In this document: positions 1-8,850 of the stretch, in pieces | Numbering within the stretch: the stretch's first letter is position 1 | Layout: each line of letters begins with the position of its first letter | Source: a candidate division KSB1 bacterium | GTDB lineage: Bacteria > Zhuqueibacterota > Zhuqueibacteria > Zhuqueibacterales > Zhuqueibacteraceae | Length of the DNA stretch: 64,000 nucleotides | Assembly: GCA_034506175.1 (NCBI GenBank) | Contig: JAPDQB010000011.1 | Location: 62,001 to 126,000, forward strand | Direction: 5' to 3' | The notes under the pieces: model-generated | Told to the model about the DNA's origin: nothing | Databases searched by the model: none | What the model saw: only the letters and a program-made list of their open reading frames with translations | Made by a program: the position numbers and the translations under genes

Positions 1-1
1 G

Positions 2-982
2 GCGGAAGATACTGCACTGTTGCCGGATGAGCGCAACACCATCAGCGTATTTCAAGAAGTTGCGCCTTCGGTCGTTTTCATCACGAGCAAAGTCATTCGC
101 CAGGGTTTTTTCTTTACCGACACCTACGAAGTTCCAGCCGGCTCGGGCAGCGGTTTTGTTTGGGATAATCAAGGCCACATCGTCACGAATTATCACGTCG
201 TGGAGGCGGCCAATACGTTGACAGTCACCTTGAGCGATCATTCATCGTATGAAGCGGAAAAAATTGGCGAGGAGCCGAGCAAAGACATTGCGGTTTTGCG
301 CATCAAAGCGCCGGGCAGCAAATTAAAACCGGTGCGGATTGGCTCGTCGACGAGTTTGCAAGTCGGCCAAAAAGTGGTGGCGATCGGCAATCCCTTCGGG
401 CTCGATCAAACGCTGACCACCGGCGTGGTCAGCGCGCTGGGCCGTGAGATCAAAGCCAGCAACGGGCGCACGATTCAAGACGTGATTCAGACCGACGCGG
501 CGATCAACCCGGGCAATTCCGGCGGCCCGCTGCTGGATTCGCGGGGCCAGTTGATCGGCATCAATACCGCAATTATCAGCCCCAGCGGCAGCAGCGCCGG
601 AATCGGTTTTGCCGTGCCGGTGAATACGGTCAATCGCATCGTGCCAGAATTGATTAAATATGGCCGCATCAGCCGGCCTGGTCTCGGCATTCAAGTGGTC
701 AGCGATGCGATTGCGCGGCGCGCCGGCATCACAGGTGTGATCATCGGCGAGGTGCAGCGCGGCAGCGCCGCAGCCAAAGCCGGCCTTCGCGGCCTCCAGC
801 GCAATCGTTTTGGTGAAGCCTATGTGGGGGACGTCATCATCGGGATCAATGACAAGCCGGTGAGAAATTTCGGCGAGCTTGGCGATGCGCTGGAGCAATA
901 CAAAGTCGGCGACGTGGTGACGGTGAAAATTCTGCGCGATGGCGAGCAGAGAAGCGTTCGTGTGCAGTTGCAGGAGATTTAA
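2..982 (+). CDS. HtrA/DegP-type serine protease with PDZ domain, 5' end outside window
   Basis: This is a trypsin-like serine protease of the HtrA/DegP/Do family, which degrades or refolds damaged envelope proteins. The reading frame is open to the left edge, so the TTG at position 20 is probably not the true start and the signal or anchor is missing. Counting from that TTG, the catalytic triad is His59 (TNYHVVE), Asp89 (SKDIAVL) and Ser167 (PGNSGGP). The protease domain is followed by one PDZ domain at about residues 220-320. Its stop codon lies 3 bases from the end of the convergent sensor kinase gene, with no room for a terminator. The family call is firm; which HtrA paralog it is cannot be decided. 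Confidence 0.93.
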   Translation, partial: AEDTALLPDERNTISVFQEVAPSVVFITSKVIRQGFFFTDTYEVPAGSGSGFVWDNQGHIVTNYHVVEAANTLTVTLSDHSSYEAEKIGEEPSKDIAVLRIKAPGSKLKPVRIGSSTSLQVGQKVVAIGNPFGLDQTLTTGVVSALGREIKASNGRTIQDVIQTDAAINPGNSGGPLLDSRGQLIGINTAIISPSGSSAGIGFAVPVNTVNRIVPELIKYGRISRPGLGIQVVSDAIARRAGITGVIIGEVQRGSAAAKAGLRGLQRNRFGEAYVGDVIIGINDKPVRNFGELGDALEQYKVGDVVTVKILRDGEQRSVRVQLQEI

Positions 983-985
983 CCC

Positions 986-3310
986 TTACTTTTTATCCAA
1001 TACTTCGCGGATTTTATACGCCAGCAACGAGGGCGAAAACGGCTTTTGTAAAAAGTTCAAATTGGTATCCCGCGAGGAGGCGCCGTGTCGGGTGAGCGTG
1101 TCGTCGGAATAACCTGAAATAAATAGCACTTTCATTTCGGGGCGAGTGGCGCGAAGTTGATCGGCGACGGCCCGACCGCTCAACCGCGGCATCACCACAT
1201 CGGTGACCAGAAGATGGATGGGTTCACTTGGCCGGGAGCGAACCAAATTCAGCGCCTCGTCGCCATTGGCAGCAACCAGAACGTTATAACCTTGCTCGCG
1301 TAACATGCGAGTCGCGACTTCGCGCACCGTTGGCTCATCTTCCACCAGCAGCACCGTTTCGTTTCCTGATGGGCGGCTGCCCTGCAGCAGCGCGCCGGGG
1401 CCCTCTTGTTCCAGCATCGCGCCGGCCATCTTGTCAATGCGCGGCAAATAAATCCGAAACGTGCTGCCCTCGCCAACCGCGCTTTTGACCTCGATATGCC
1501 CGCCATTTTGTTTGATGATACCGTAACAAGTCGCCAAACCGAGGCCGATGCCTTTGCCCACTTCCTTGGTGGTGAAAAACGGCTCGAATAAATGGCTTTT
1601 GGCCTCCTCCGTCATCCCCAAACCGTTGTCACACACCGTGAGCACGACATATTCGCCGGGCGGCAATTCCACCGGTTGGGAGGAAGTTTTTTGCTCGATC
1701 GTCGTATTTTCTGTTTGCAAAATCAGCTTCCCGCCTTGGGGCATGGCGTCACGGGCGTTGACCGCAAGATTCACAATCACCTGCTCGATTTGTCCGGCTT
1801 CAGCTTTGACCAACCCGATATCCGATGAGGGCGCAATCACCAGCTCGATGTCCTCGCCGATGAGGCGGCGCAGCATTTTGTCGAGATTCAGCAGCAAGTC
1901 GTTCACATTAAGAATGCCCGGCGCAATGATTTGTTGGCGCGCAAAAGCCAGCAGTTGGCGCGTGAGATGGGCGGCGCGGTCCGCCGTCTGCTTGATTTCT
2001 TTCAAATCGCGGCGCACTGGATGATCGCGATGCAATTCCAGCATCGCCAGCTCCGAGGTGCCGATAATCGCGGTGAGCATGTTGTTGAAGTCGTGCGCCA
2101 AACCGCCGGCAAGCCTGCCGATGGCTTCCAGGCGCTGCGATTTGCGCAGTTGTTCTTCACTGTGCCGCAGAGCCTCCTCCGCGCGTTTGCGTTCCGTGAT
2201 GTCTTCGGCAATGCCGGCAATCCGATAAACCTCGCCGTTCTTGTCCTTGATCGGAAAACGACGATCCCAAATCCAACGCTCTTTGCCATCGGCTCGGCAC
2301 AGGCGGTATTCTTCGTGCGTCTGCTCGCCGGCGAGCTGCCTGGCGTGCGCCGCCATCACTCGCTCGCGATCGTCGGGGTGGATGGCCTCAAAAAATGATT
2401 GCGGCTGCTGGTATAAGCTTTCGCAGCTTCTTCCCCAGATTTCTTCGTAGGCCGGGCTCACGTAAAGCAGAGTGGATTGTTTCGCATCCAGCATCCAGAA
2501 AACTTCGCGGATGTTTTCCGCCATTTGCCGGAAGCGCTCTTCATTGGCCTGTGCCTGCCGGCGCGCGGTAATATCGCGAAAAACCAAAACCGCGCCGGTG
2601 AGGTTACCCGCTTCATCGCGCAGCGCAGCGGCCTCGTCGTCAATCGGAATTTTCCGGCCGTCTTTCGCCAAGAGCCAGGATTGCCGTTCGCCGCCGGCGG
2701 GTGTGAGGGATTCGTTTGTCGCGGCGGTTTGACCATCGCCGTCAACGATTTGAAAAATTTCTGCCACCGCCTTGCCGGCCGCATCCTTCTGTGTCCAGCC
2801 GGTCAAATTTTCCGCCGCGGCATTCATGAAAATCACCTCGCCCTTGGGATCGAGCACGATCACCGCATCATTGATGGTTCGGAGAATTTTGCTCAACAAC
2901 TGTTCCCGTTCTTGCAATTTTTTCGCCATGCGATGCTTGTGAATTGCCATTTCGATGGCGATGTGCAGCTCTCTTTCCTCGAACGGTTTGAGAATATAAC
3001 CATACGGTTCGGTAATCTTGGCGCGCTGCAGCGTCTTGTCATCGGTGTAAGCCGTGAGATAGATGACGGGAAGGTTGTACTGCGCCTGGATTTTTTGCGC
3101 CGCTTCCACGCCATCCTGATAACCCCGCAGCATGATGTCCATCAACACCAAATCCGGCCGGGTCTCGCCGGCTTTTTGAATGGCATCTTCTCCGGAAGCC
3201 GCGATGCCCGCCACCACGTAGCCGAGACTTTTCAAAGTATTTTGAATGTCTTTGGCGACGATGTTTTCGTCCTCGACGATCAGAATTTTGGTTTGTTGCT
3301 CATTGTTCAT
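986..3310 (-). CDS. Hybrid sensor histidine kinase: REC-PAS-PAS-HisKA-HATPase-REC
   Basis: This 774-residue cytoplasmic hybrid kinase has no membrane segment. The domains in order are an N-terminal receiver (phospho-acceptor Asp58, conserved Lys108), two PAS domains (about 135-250 and 255-375), a HisKA dimerisation helix with phospho-acceptor His406 in GGLAHDFNN, an ATPase domain with a DNGLGM box near 561-566, and a C-terminal receiver (Asp704, Lys756). A phosphorelay within or between chains is implied. It is the last gene of a three-kinase minus-strand operon, 37 bases after the previous stop. Two perfect 12-base palindromes fill that gap. No output domain such as HTH or GGDEF is present, so its target is unknown. 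Confidence 0.95.
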   Translation of the reverse strand: MNNEQQTKILIVEDENIVAKDIQNTLKSLGYVVAGIAASGEDAIQKAGETRPDLVLMDIMLRGYQDGVEAAQKIQAQYNLPVIYLTAYTDDKTLQRAKITEPYGYILKPFEERELHIAIEMAIHKHRMAKKLQEREQLLSKILRTINDAVIVLDPKGEVIFMNAAAENLTGWTQKDAAGKAVAEIFQIVDGDGQTAATNESLTPAGGERQSWLLAKDGRKIPIDDEAAALRDEAGNLTGAVLVFRDITARRQAQANEERFRQMAENIREVFWMLDAKQSTLLYVSPAYEEIWGRSCESLYQQPQSFFEAIHPDDRERVMAAHARQLAGEQTHEEYRLCRADGKERWIWDRRFPIKDKNGEVYRIAGIAEDITERKRAEEALRHSEEQLRKSQRLEAIGRLAGGLAHDFNNMLTAIIGTSELAMLELHRDHPVRRDLKEIKQTADRAAHLTRQLLAFARQQIIAPGILNVNDLLLNLDKMLRRLIGEDIELVIAPSSDIGLVKAEAGQIEQVIVNLAVNARDAMPQGGKLILQTENTTIEQKTSSQPVELPPGEYVVLTVCDNGLGMTEEAKSHLFEPFFTTKEVGKGIGLGLATCYGIIKQNGGHIEVKSAVGEGSTFRIYLPRIDKMAGAMLEQEGPGALLQGSRPSGNETVLLVEDEPTVREVATRMLREQGYNVLVAANGDEALNLVRSRPSEPIHLLVTDVVMPRLSGRAVADQLRATRPEMKVLFISGYSDDTLTRHGASSRDTNLNFLQKPFSPSLLAYKIREVLDKK

Positions 3311-3338
3311 TGGGTTAACCCATTTATTGACCGGTCAA
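3311..3338. promoter_or_regulatory. Two adjacent 12-base palindromes ahead of the hybrid kinase start
   Basis: TGGGTTAACCCA (3311-3322) abuts the start codon at 3310, and TTGACCGGTCAA (3327-3338) follows four bases away. Both are perfect palindromes and together they fill most of the 37-base gap between two kinase genes. They could be an operator, or an RNA structure hiding the ribosome binding site, since no clear Shine-Dalgarno is visible for the kinase. On the plus strand the second palindrome is followed by seven T residues, a weak terminator shape. Function is inference. Confidence 0.4.
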
Positions 3339-3347
3339 TTTTTTTGC

Positions 3348-5033
3348 CTAATGATGAAACGCCAGTGTAAATCTCGTCCCGCCTTCGCGATCAAGCGTGA
3401 TCGTCCCACCAAGCTGTTCGGTCAACGTATTGATCAATTGAAAACCCAGAGATTGAGCCTGCCGAAAGTCCAGGTCTTTAGCCAAGCCGGCGCCGTTATC
3501 GCTGACACTCAGAACGATTTGTTGCTGCGCCTCTTTATGAACGCCGATGCAAATCTCACCGCGCTTGCCATTCGGAAACGCGTATTTGATGGCATTTGAA
3601 ACCAGCTCGTTGATAATCAAGCCGCACGAGGTGGCGCGATCGATGTCGAGATAAAGCGGCTCAACATCCAGATGCAGACTGATGACACGGGCATCGACCT
3701 GGTGCGAGCGAAACAAATGCACGGCAAGATTGCGGATATATCCGCCAAAATCAATGGCGGTCAAATCCTCCGATTGATAGAGCTTTTCGTGAATCAAGAC
3801 CATGGCCTTCAAACGGTCACGGCTTTCCTTGAAACGCGCGCGCGCCTGTTCATCCTGAATATAACCGGCCTGCAGGTTCAGCAGGCTGGAAATGACTTGC
3901 AAATTGTTTTTGACGCGATTATGGATTTCTTTGAGCAGCAGTTCTTTTTCTTTCAAAGAAAATTTGATCTGTTCTTCGGCGCGCTTGCTTTCGGTAATAT
4001 CCAGCGCGATGCCGATGACGCCGATTAGCCTCTTTTCGGCGTCGTGCAGCGGCTCAACCTTGCAGTCAAACAATCGTCCTTTCCATTCACTCTGATAAAT
4101 GACGGACTCGCCTTTCAGCGCGCGTTCATGGGCGGCGATGGGGGGAAAATCCCGCGCTTGGGTTTGAAAATATTCAAACAACGTCATGCCGGCAACTTGG
4201 TCGGCGTTGAGTTCCAGCTCCGCCAGCCCCATGCCGAGAGTGGAAGTGAAACGAAGCTCGGTGTCTGTCGTCCACAAAACCGCCGGCATCCGGCTGGTTA
4301 ACAGGCGCAGGCTCGCTTCACTTTTCATGAGATGATGTTTGGAAGCTTCGGCCATTCGTCGCGCCTCCTCAGTCGCGGCCAGCGCGTTTTCAAGTTCAAT
4401 CTTACGGTGTTCATCACGCCGGCGAAACCCTTCCAGGCGTTTCAACGTTCGCCTTCTGGCAAGATTGATTAAGACCGCCAAGAAGCTGGCAGAGAGAAGC
4501 GCAAAGCCGAAGTGGTTCCATCCCGGCGACGGAGGGGCCATCCAGGCAATGGCGGCCCAACCGCCGAACGTTGCAATCAAAATTAACCCCAGCCAGCTTA
4601 GCGATAGAAAAAGAAATCCTACACCAATCACCAGCAGGACGAGATTGGTTGTCTGTATCGGTTCAGCAGTGAGATAAAGATGAAGAAGGCTATTCACCAA
4701 AACCAGGCCTGCCATCATGGCGCCAAGCGGGTGCGCCCAAGCCGATTTTCGGCTCAACCGCGCATGGCCAAGCAAAATGCGCGTGATGAGAAAAATCAGC
4801 GCAGTTGCTGCCGCCACCAGGCTCATTGGCAGGGCGATGCCCCCCGGCAAAAGCCGCACATGGCTGATGGCAAAAATCGTAAAGAGCACGCCGAGGCCGG
4901 TGGAAACCGGCAGCAGACTGTCGCCAACAAGCGTGTTGAAAGTTTGGCGCCATTCCGCCGCGGATATTGGCGGAATGTCCTCGACTGGCTCATGATGATT
5001 TTCAGAAGGAAAGATCACTGTTCTCGACTCCAT
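3348..5033 (-). CDS. Membrane sensor histidine kinase, HisKA_2/HWE type, with PAS domain
   Basis: The start chosen is the ATG at 5033 (561 residues), which has GGAG six bases upstream; a longer frame to 5114 lies inside the previous gene. The N-terminal part carries about six hydrophobic helices (roughly residues 40-190), a short coiled linker, one PAS domain (about 235-350), then a HisKA_2 helix with LLKEIHNRVKNN (phospho-acceptor His371) and an HWE-like ATPase domain with SDNGAGL. Such kinases usually phosphorylate stand-alone receivers. The gene overlaps the preceding kinase by 32 bases, implying coupled translation. The membrane part looks like a 7TMR- or MASE-like sensor, but I do not recognise the exact family. 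Confidence 0.9.
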   Translation of the reverse strand: MESRTVIFPSENHHEPVEDIPPISAAEWRQTFNTLVGDSLLPVSTGLGVLFTIFAISHVRLLPGGIALPMSLVAAATALIFLITRILLGHARLSRKSAWAHPLGAMMAGLVLVNSLLHLYLTAEPIQTTNLVLLVIGVGFLFLSLSWLGLILIATFGGWAAIAWMAPPSPGWNHFGFALLSASFLAVLINLARRRTLKRLEGFRRRDEHRKIELENALAATEEARRMAEASKHHLMKSEASLRLLTSRMPAVLWTTDTELRFTSTLGMGLAELELNADQVAGMTLFEYFQTQARDFPPIAAHERALKGESVIYQSEWKGRLFDCKVEPLHDAEKRLIGVIGIALDITESKRAEEQIKFSLKEKELLLKEIHNRVKNNLQVISSLLNLQAGYIQDEQARARFKESRDRLKAMVLIHEKLYQSEDLTAIDFGGYIRNLAVHLFRSHQVDARVISLHLDVEPLYLDIDRATSCGLIINELVSNAIKYAFPNGKRGEICIGVHKEAQQQIVLSVSDNGAGLAKDLDFRQAQSLGFQLINTLTEQLGGTITLDREGGTRFTLAFHH

Positions 5034-7317
5034 CAGAAGCTCCGGATATGACGAAGCCGTTGTGGGGTTGCAGGGTGATTTGATATGCCGTGCCGCCGCT
5101 GCGATCCAGCACAATCGTTCCCTCGAGCTGGTCGGTGAGCGTGCTCACCAGTTGCAAGCCCAACGAATCGGTTTGATGCAAATCAAAATCAGGCGGCAGG
5201 CCGGCGCCATTATCGCTCACCACCAGGACGAGGCGGCCATCGTTTTCGGGATGAAGGGAGATGCAAATTTCGCCTTCGACGCCGGGGGGAAAAGCGTATT
5301 TCAACGAATTGGTCACCAGCTCGTTGACGATCAAGCCGCAGGGAATGGCCGTATCGATATCGAGCAAAACCTTGTCGACGTTGATTTTCAAACCGACGGC
5401 GCGCGAGTTGACGCCATATGAGCGGAACAAATGCCTGGTCAAATGGCGAACGTATTCGGCAAAATCGATGCGCGCCAAATCTTTGGACTGATACAGTTTT
5501 TCGTGAATGAGCGACATGGATCTGACGCGGTTGCGGCTTTCTTTGAACATTTCGCCGGCATCTTTATCTTGAATATAGGCGGATTGCAAATTCAGCAGGC
5601 TGGAAATGATCTGCAAATTATTTTTGACGCGATGATGAATTTCCTTGAGGAGCACTTCTTTCTCCTGCAGCGAGGCCTTGATGCGCTCCTCCGCCTGTTT
5701 TCGCGCGGTGATGTCGCGTGCCGAAAGCAGAATGCGATGCACGGCGTTTCCCGGGCCGGGAATTCCCGACAGCAAGGCTTCCATTTCAATCCAGTCGCCG
5801 TTCTTTTTGAGCAGGCGCAATTCAATCGTTTTGCGCGTGCTCGAGGCCAGCAGATCGTTGATGGCGGCGAGCGCGCGCGGCACATCTTCCGGATGCACCA
5901 CGCGAAAAAGATTTTGATGGGCAAGCTCGTTGGGCGTGTAACCGATCACGTAATAATGCGAAGGCGAGGCGTACAGCACGTTTCCATCCAAATCCAGCAG
6001 TTCGATCAAGTCCAGCGAATTTTCGGCAAGCAGGCGATAACGTTCCTCGCTTTCGCGCAGTGCTTCTTCGGCCCATTTGCGCTCGGTAATGTCATGAAAC
6101 GACGCGACCACCGCGTAAGGCTTTTGCTCGTTGGGGCGTATCAAGGGCTGGGAGTTGATCGAAATCCACGTCAGCTCGCCGGTCGGTTTATACACACCCA
6201 TGATGACATTCTCGTACGGCTGGCCGGTGCGCAGCGAAAGCATCGCCGGATGGGTTTCGCCGGCGAAAGGCGTGTTGTCTTCGTTAATCGCCCGCCAGCG
6301 CGGATCGCTCCAGGTTCGTCCGCGCATTTCCTCCGCCGACAGCCCAAGAATGCGTTCGGCGCTGGCGTTGTTGGCAATGATGTTTCCCGCCGCATCGAAT
6401 AAAATCACGCCCTCGGCCAACGCATTGATCACCGAACGGTAACGCGCCTCGCTTTCGCGCAAGGCCTCTTCGGCGCGTTTGCGCAAGCTGATGTCGCGCA
6501 AAATGCCTTCGTGATAAACCACCCGCCCGCTCTCGTCGTAAACCAATTGGCCGTGATCTTCCACCCAGACCTCGTGGCCGTCTTTGTGGCGCAGGCGAAA
6601 CACATCGATTTCGTCGCCGCCGGCTTTTTGCAACGCATCGACGACGGCTTCTCTTTCCTGCACGTCAAAATAAAGATCCTTCTTGATATCAATCGCCAGC
6701 AATTCGTCTTTGCTGTCATAACCGAGCATTTTAATCATCGCCGGATTGACTTCGATAAACTTGCCCTCCGGCGTGCTGCGATAAACGCCGTCGGTCAGGC
6801 GCTCGACGAGCGTGCGAAAGCGTTCTTCGGATTTGCGCAGCGCTTTTTCGCTTTCTTGCAGCGCTTGCTCGGTTTCTTTGCGCGCGTTGATGTTGCGCGC
6901 CACGCCTTCGATGGCGGTTACCTCGCCCGCTTCGTCGCGGATCGGCATGATACGCTGCTCGGTCCAAATGATCGTTCCGTCTTTGTGCATCCAACGCAGC
7001 GTCAAGTCGATGATGTCGGTTGGCGGCGAGTTTTTGAGTGATTCGAGGCGGGGGCGATCATCAGGGTGGGCGAGCGTCAGCCACAAGTTGGGGTCAGCGT
7101 AATACTCGTCCGGCGCATATCCGGTCATCATCGTGCTGGCTGGGCTCACATATTCGAACCCCGGCGCCGGCGCCAACCGGTAGCGATAAATCAGGTCCGG
7201 CGCGTTCTCTACGATGCGGCGAAAACGTTCCTCGCTTTCGCGCCGAGCTTTTTCACGGCGCCGGCTTTCGGCCCGACGGCGCTGATGCCGCCGCTGCGGT
7301 TTTAAAACACGTTTCAT
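5002..7317 (-). CDS. Cytoplasmic multi-PAS sensor histidine kinase, HisKA_2/HWE type
   Basis: This 771-residue soluble kinase has four tandem PAS domains (about 29-150, 162-284, 286-416 and 418-545), then a HisKA_2 helix (EIHHRVKNN, phospho-acceptor His561) and an HWE-like ATPase domain with SDNGAGL near residue 701. The N-terminal 30 residues are very basic. Its kinase core is close to that of the next gene, so the two are probably a duplication that gained different sensory modules. It is the first gene of the three-kinase operon and lies 27 bases downstream of a near-consensus promoter. The last residues overlap the start of the next kinase gene. Confidence 0.93.
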   Translation of the reverse strand: MKRVLKPQRRHQRRRAESRRREKARRESEERFRRIVENAPDLIYRYRLAPAPGFEYVSPASTMMTGYAPDEYYADPNLWLTLAHPDDRPRLESLKNSPPTDIIDLTLRWMHKDGTIIWTEQRIMPIRDEAGEVTAIEGVARNINARKETEQALQESEKALRKSEERFRTLVERLTDGVYRSTPEGKFIEVNPAMIKMLGYDSKDELLAIDIKKDLYFDVQEREAVVDALQKAGGDEIDVFRLRHKDGHEVWVEDHGQLVYDESGRVVYHEGILRDISLRKRAEEALRESEARYRSVINALAEGVILFDAAGNIIANNASAERILGLSAEEMRGRTWSDPRWRAINEDNTPFAGETHPAMLSLRTGQPYENVIMGVYKPTGELTWISINSQPLIRPNEQKPYAVVASFHDITERKWAEEALRESEERYRLLAENSLDLIELLDLDGNVLYASPSHYYVIGYTPNELAHQNLFRVVHPEDVPRALAAINDLLASSTRKTIELRLLKKNGDWIEMEALLSGIPGPGNAVHRILLSARDITARKQAEERIKASLQEKEVLLKEIHHRVKNNLQIISSLLNLQSAYIQDKDAGEMFKESRNRVRSMSLIHEKLYQSKDLARIDFAEYVRHLTRHLFRSYGVNSRAVGLKINVDKVLLDIDTAIPCGLIVNELVTNSLKYAFPPGVEGEICISLHPENDGRLVLVVSDNGAGLPPDFDLHQTDSLGLQLVSTLTDQLEGTIVLDRSGGTAYQITLQPHNGFVISGASDGVENSDLSF

Positions 7318-7343
7318 AGTTCGATCATTTTGTCAGCCCTTTA

Positions 7344-7372
7344 ATTATACTCAGGCTTTGGTTGTTAGTCAA
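7344..7372 (-). promoter_or_regulatory. Sigma-70 promoter of the kinase operon
   Basis: On the minus strand TTGACT (7367-7372) and a perfect TATAAT (7344-7349) are separated by exactly 17 bases. Transcription should start near 7337, about 20 bases before the ATG at 7317. It is the best promoter in the window. Confidence 0.75.
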
Positions 7373-7399
7373 GAGAATTTCCCGAAACCAAAAAAACAT

Positions 7400-7428
7400 T
7401 TGCAAATTTGTCAAATTTTGTTTAGTAT
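7400..7428 (+). promoter_or_regulatory. Candidate sigma-70 promoter for the secreted protein gene
   Basis: TTGCAA (7400-7405), a 17-base spacer and TAGTAT (7423-7428) face the gene starting at 7484. It is back to back with the kinase operon promoter, so the two divergent units share a 166-base control region. Confidence 0.5.
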
Positions 7429-7483
7429 CTATGCGTTTAAAAAATCACATTATTTTTCAAATTCCAAGTGAATTGGAGGCGTC

Positions 7484-8536
7484 ATGCGATATTTACCAGC
7501 CGTTGCCATGGTCATCGCGCTGCTGATTCTGCCCGCCGGTGTCTTGGCCCAGGAGCAGGTGGTGATCATTCCCAGGCCCGTTGAAAACTCTCCGTTTGTT
7601 TACCTCGATCAAAACAATTTATTTGCCAAAGCCTATCATCTTTTTCGCGAGGGATTGGCGCCGGCGGCCATCGACAGCTTGAAAAAACTGATCGAGGCGA
7701 GCGGCATTCAATTGGATTTACGCAACTACTATCTCGTCGTGGCCAATTTTGCCGACAACGCGTCGCCGATCGGCTTGCTGCACGAAGGCAGCGATTTTTT
7801 TAATACGCGTTTGTACGGATTGCAAGACGCCAAATTATACTACATTTTTATTTCCCGCCAACGCGAGACCTCGTTTGTTTCGACCTTGCTGACGGCAAAA
7901 GGCTCGCCGTTTACGGAAGCGCTGCCGCAGTTTATCGGCCTGTTCATTCCGTTTCTGCCGTTGTCGCCGCGGGTGTTGGCCCAGGATACGACCTGGATCG
8001 ACATGCGCGAGTTTGAGATTCCATCACAATTTCAGAAATTTTCCAACATCTCTGTGCTCGTCAAAGCCGAGTTGGAGGCCGAGAGAGTGCTAGGGTCGAT
8101 TACGCTCGATAACACGTCCAAAGAACGCTGGAGCTTTGGCATCGCCACCGCGATCACCAGCGTGAATGATGTTGATTTCAACATCGGCGACGACGGCGTG
8201 ATCCGGATTCAGCCCAAGCCACGCGGCGATCTCGCCAGTTTTGCCGTGATTAATTATAATTTTCAGCCGGTCGACACCAAAGCCCGAATGTTGGCAACCT
8301 CATTTCATCTGCTCGGCGGCATGCGGCTGGCGCGCGTTATCGAGCCGGTGCTCGGCATTGGCTTCGGTCTGCCCGCCGGTATCGTCCAGGTGCATCTGTT
8401 CGCCGGCTACAGTCTCGAATTTGCGCAAGAGTTAAAAAGCGAGTTTGCCATCGGCGACAAAGTCGGAAAAGAAGACCCCTTCAAAACCAAGCTGCGTGGC
8501 AAGCCCCGTTTCGGCATTGAACTGAAATTTCCGTAA
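7484..8536 (+). CDS. Secreted protein of unknown function
   Basis: I do not recognise a family in this 350-residue protein. It has a clear signal peptide (hydrophobic residues 5-20, cleavage near VLAQ), then a mixed helical region with an amphipathic stretch at about 35-75, and a second half rich in alternating hydrophobic residues ending in a short basic tail. The beta-rich C-terminal half could be an outer-membrane or periplasmic domain. The start is supported by GGAGG six bases upstream. It stands alone between divergent and intergenic sequence with its own candidate promoter. Confidence 0.75.
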   Translation: MRYLPAVAMVIALLILPAGVLAQEQVVIIPRPVENSPFVYLDQNNLFAKAYHLFREGLAPAAIDSLKKLIEASGIQLDLRNYYLVVANFADNASPIGLLHEGSDFFNTRLYGLQDAKLYYIFISRQRETSFVSTLLTAKGSPFTEALPQFIGLFIPFLPLSPRVLAQDTTWIDMREFEIPSQFQKFSNISVLVKAELEAERVLGSITLDNTSKERWSFGIATAITSVNDVDFNIGDDGVIRIQPKPRGDLASFAVINYNFQPVDTKARMLATSFHLLGGMRLARVIEPVLGIGFGLPAGIVQVHLFAGYSLEFAQELKSEFAIGDKVGKEDPFKTKLRGKPRFGIELKFP

Positions 8537-8850
8537 ATGACACCAGACTGACCGGATACTCCGAGTGACCGGTCGGTATCATCTGGCCAGTGGTCAGAAC
8601 CGCAATGAGTTGTGTGGGGCCGCCAATCCAATTTCACTAACTTTTTGCCAAGCTGTTTGAATTTCCCTCTAATTGGCGCGCCTTTCTGAAAATTTAGCAG
8701 CATTGGACATCTTGTCTGCATGCCGGCTGGAAGCCTGTGCTACGGCATTTTCGTGGTATTACTATAAAACTGTTTGGCCTTTACGCAAGAATGCGCTTGT
8801 AAATTTTCACCGGCGGCATTAAATTAGTTTGGTCAAAGCCAAACGAAAAG
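8537..8850. other. 314-base intergenic region
   Basis: No gene could be supported here on either strand. The first 60 bases hold short inverted repeats built on GATAC/GTATC and GACCGG/CCGGTC without a T tract. The last part holds a candidate promoter (8797-8825). Confidence 0.5.
8797..8825 (+). promoter_or_regulatory. Candidate promoter of the radical SAM gene
   Basis: TTGTAA (8797-8802) and TAAATT (8820-8825) are 17 bases apart. The expected start near 8832 leaves a leader of about 19 bases before the ATG at 8851, which has no strong ribosome binding site. Confidence 0.45.

Noticed and set aside
5034-5114. Upstream start for the membrane kinase at 5114
   Set aside because: The extra residues overlap the preceding kinase and are not family-like; the ATG at 5033 has GGAG upstream.
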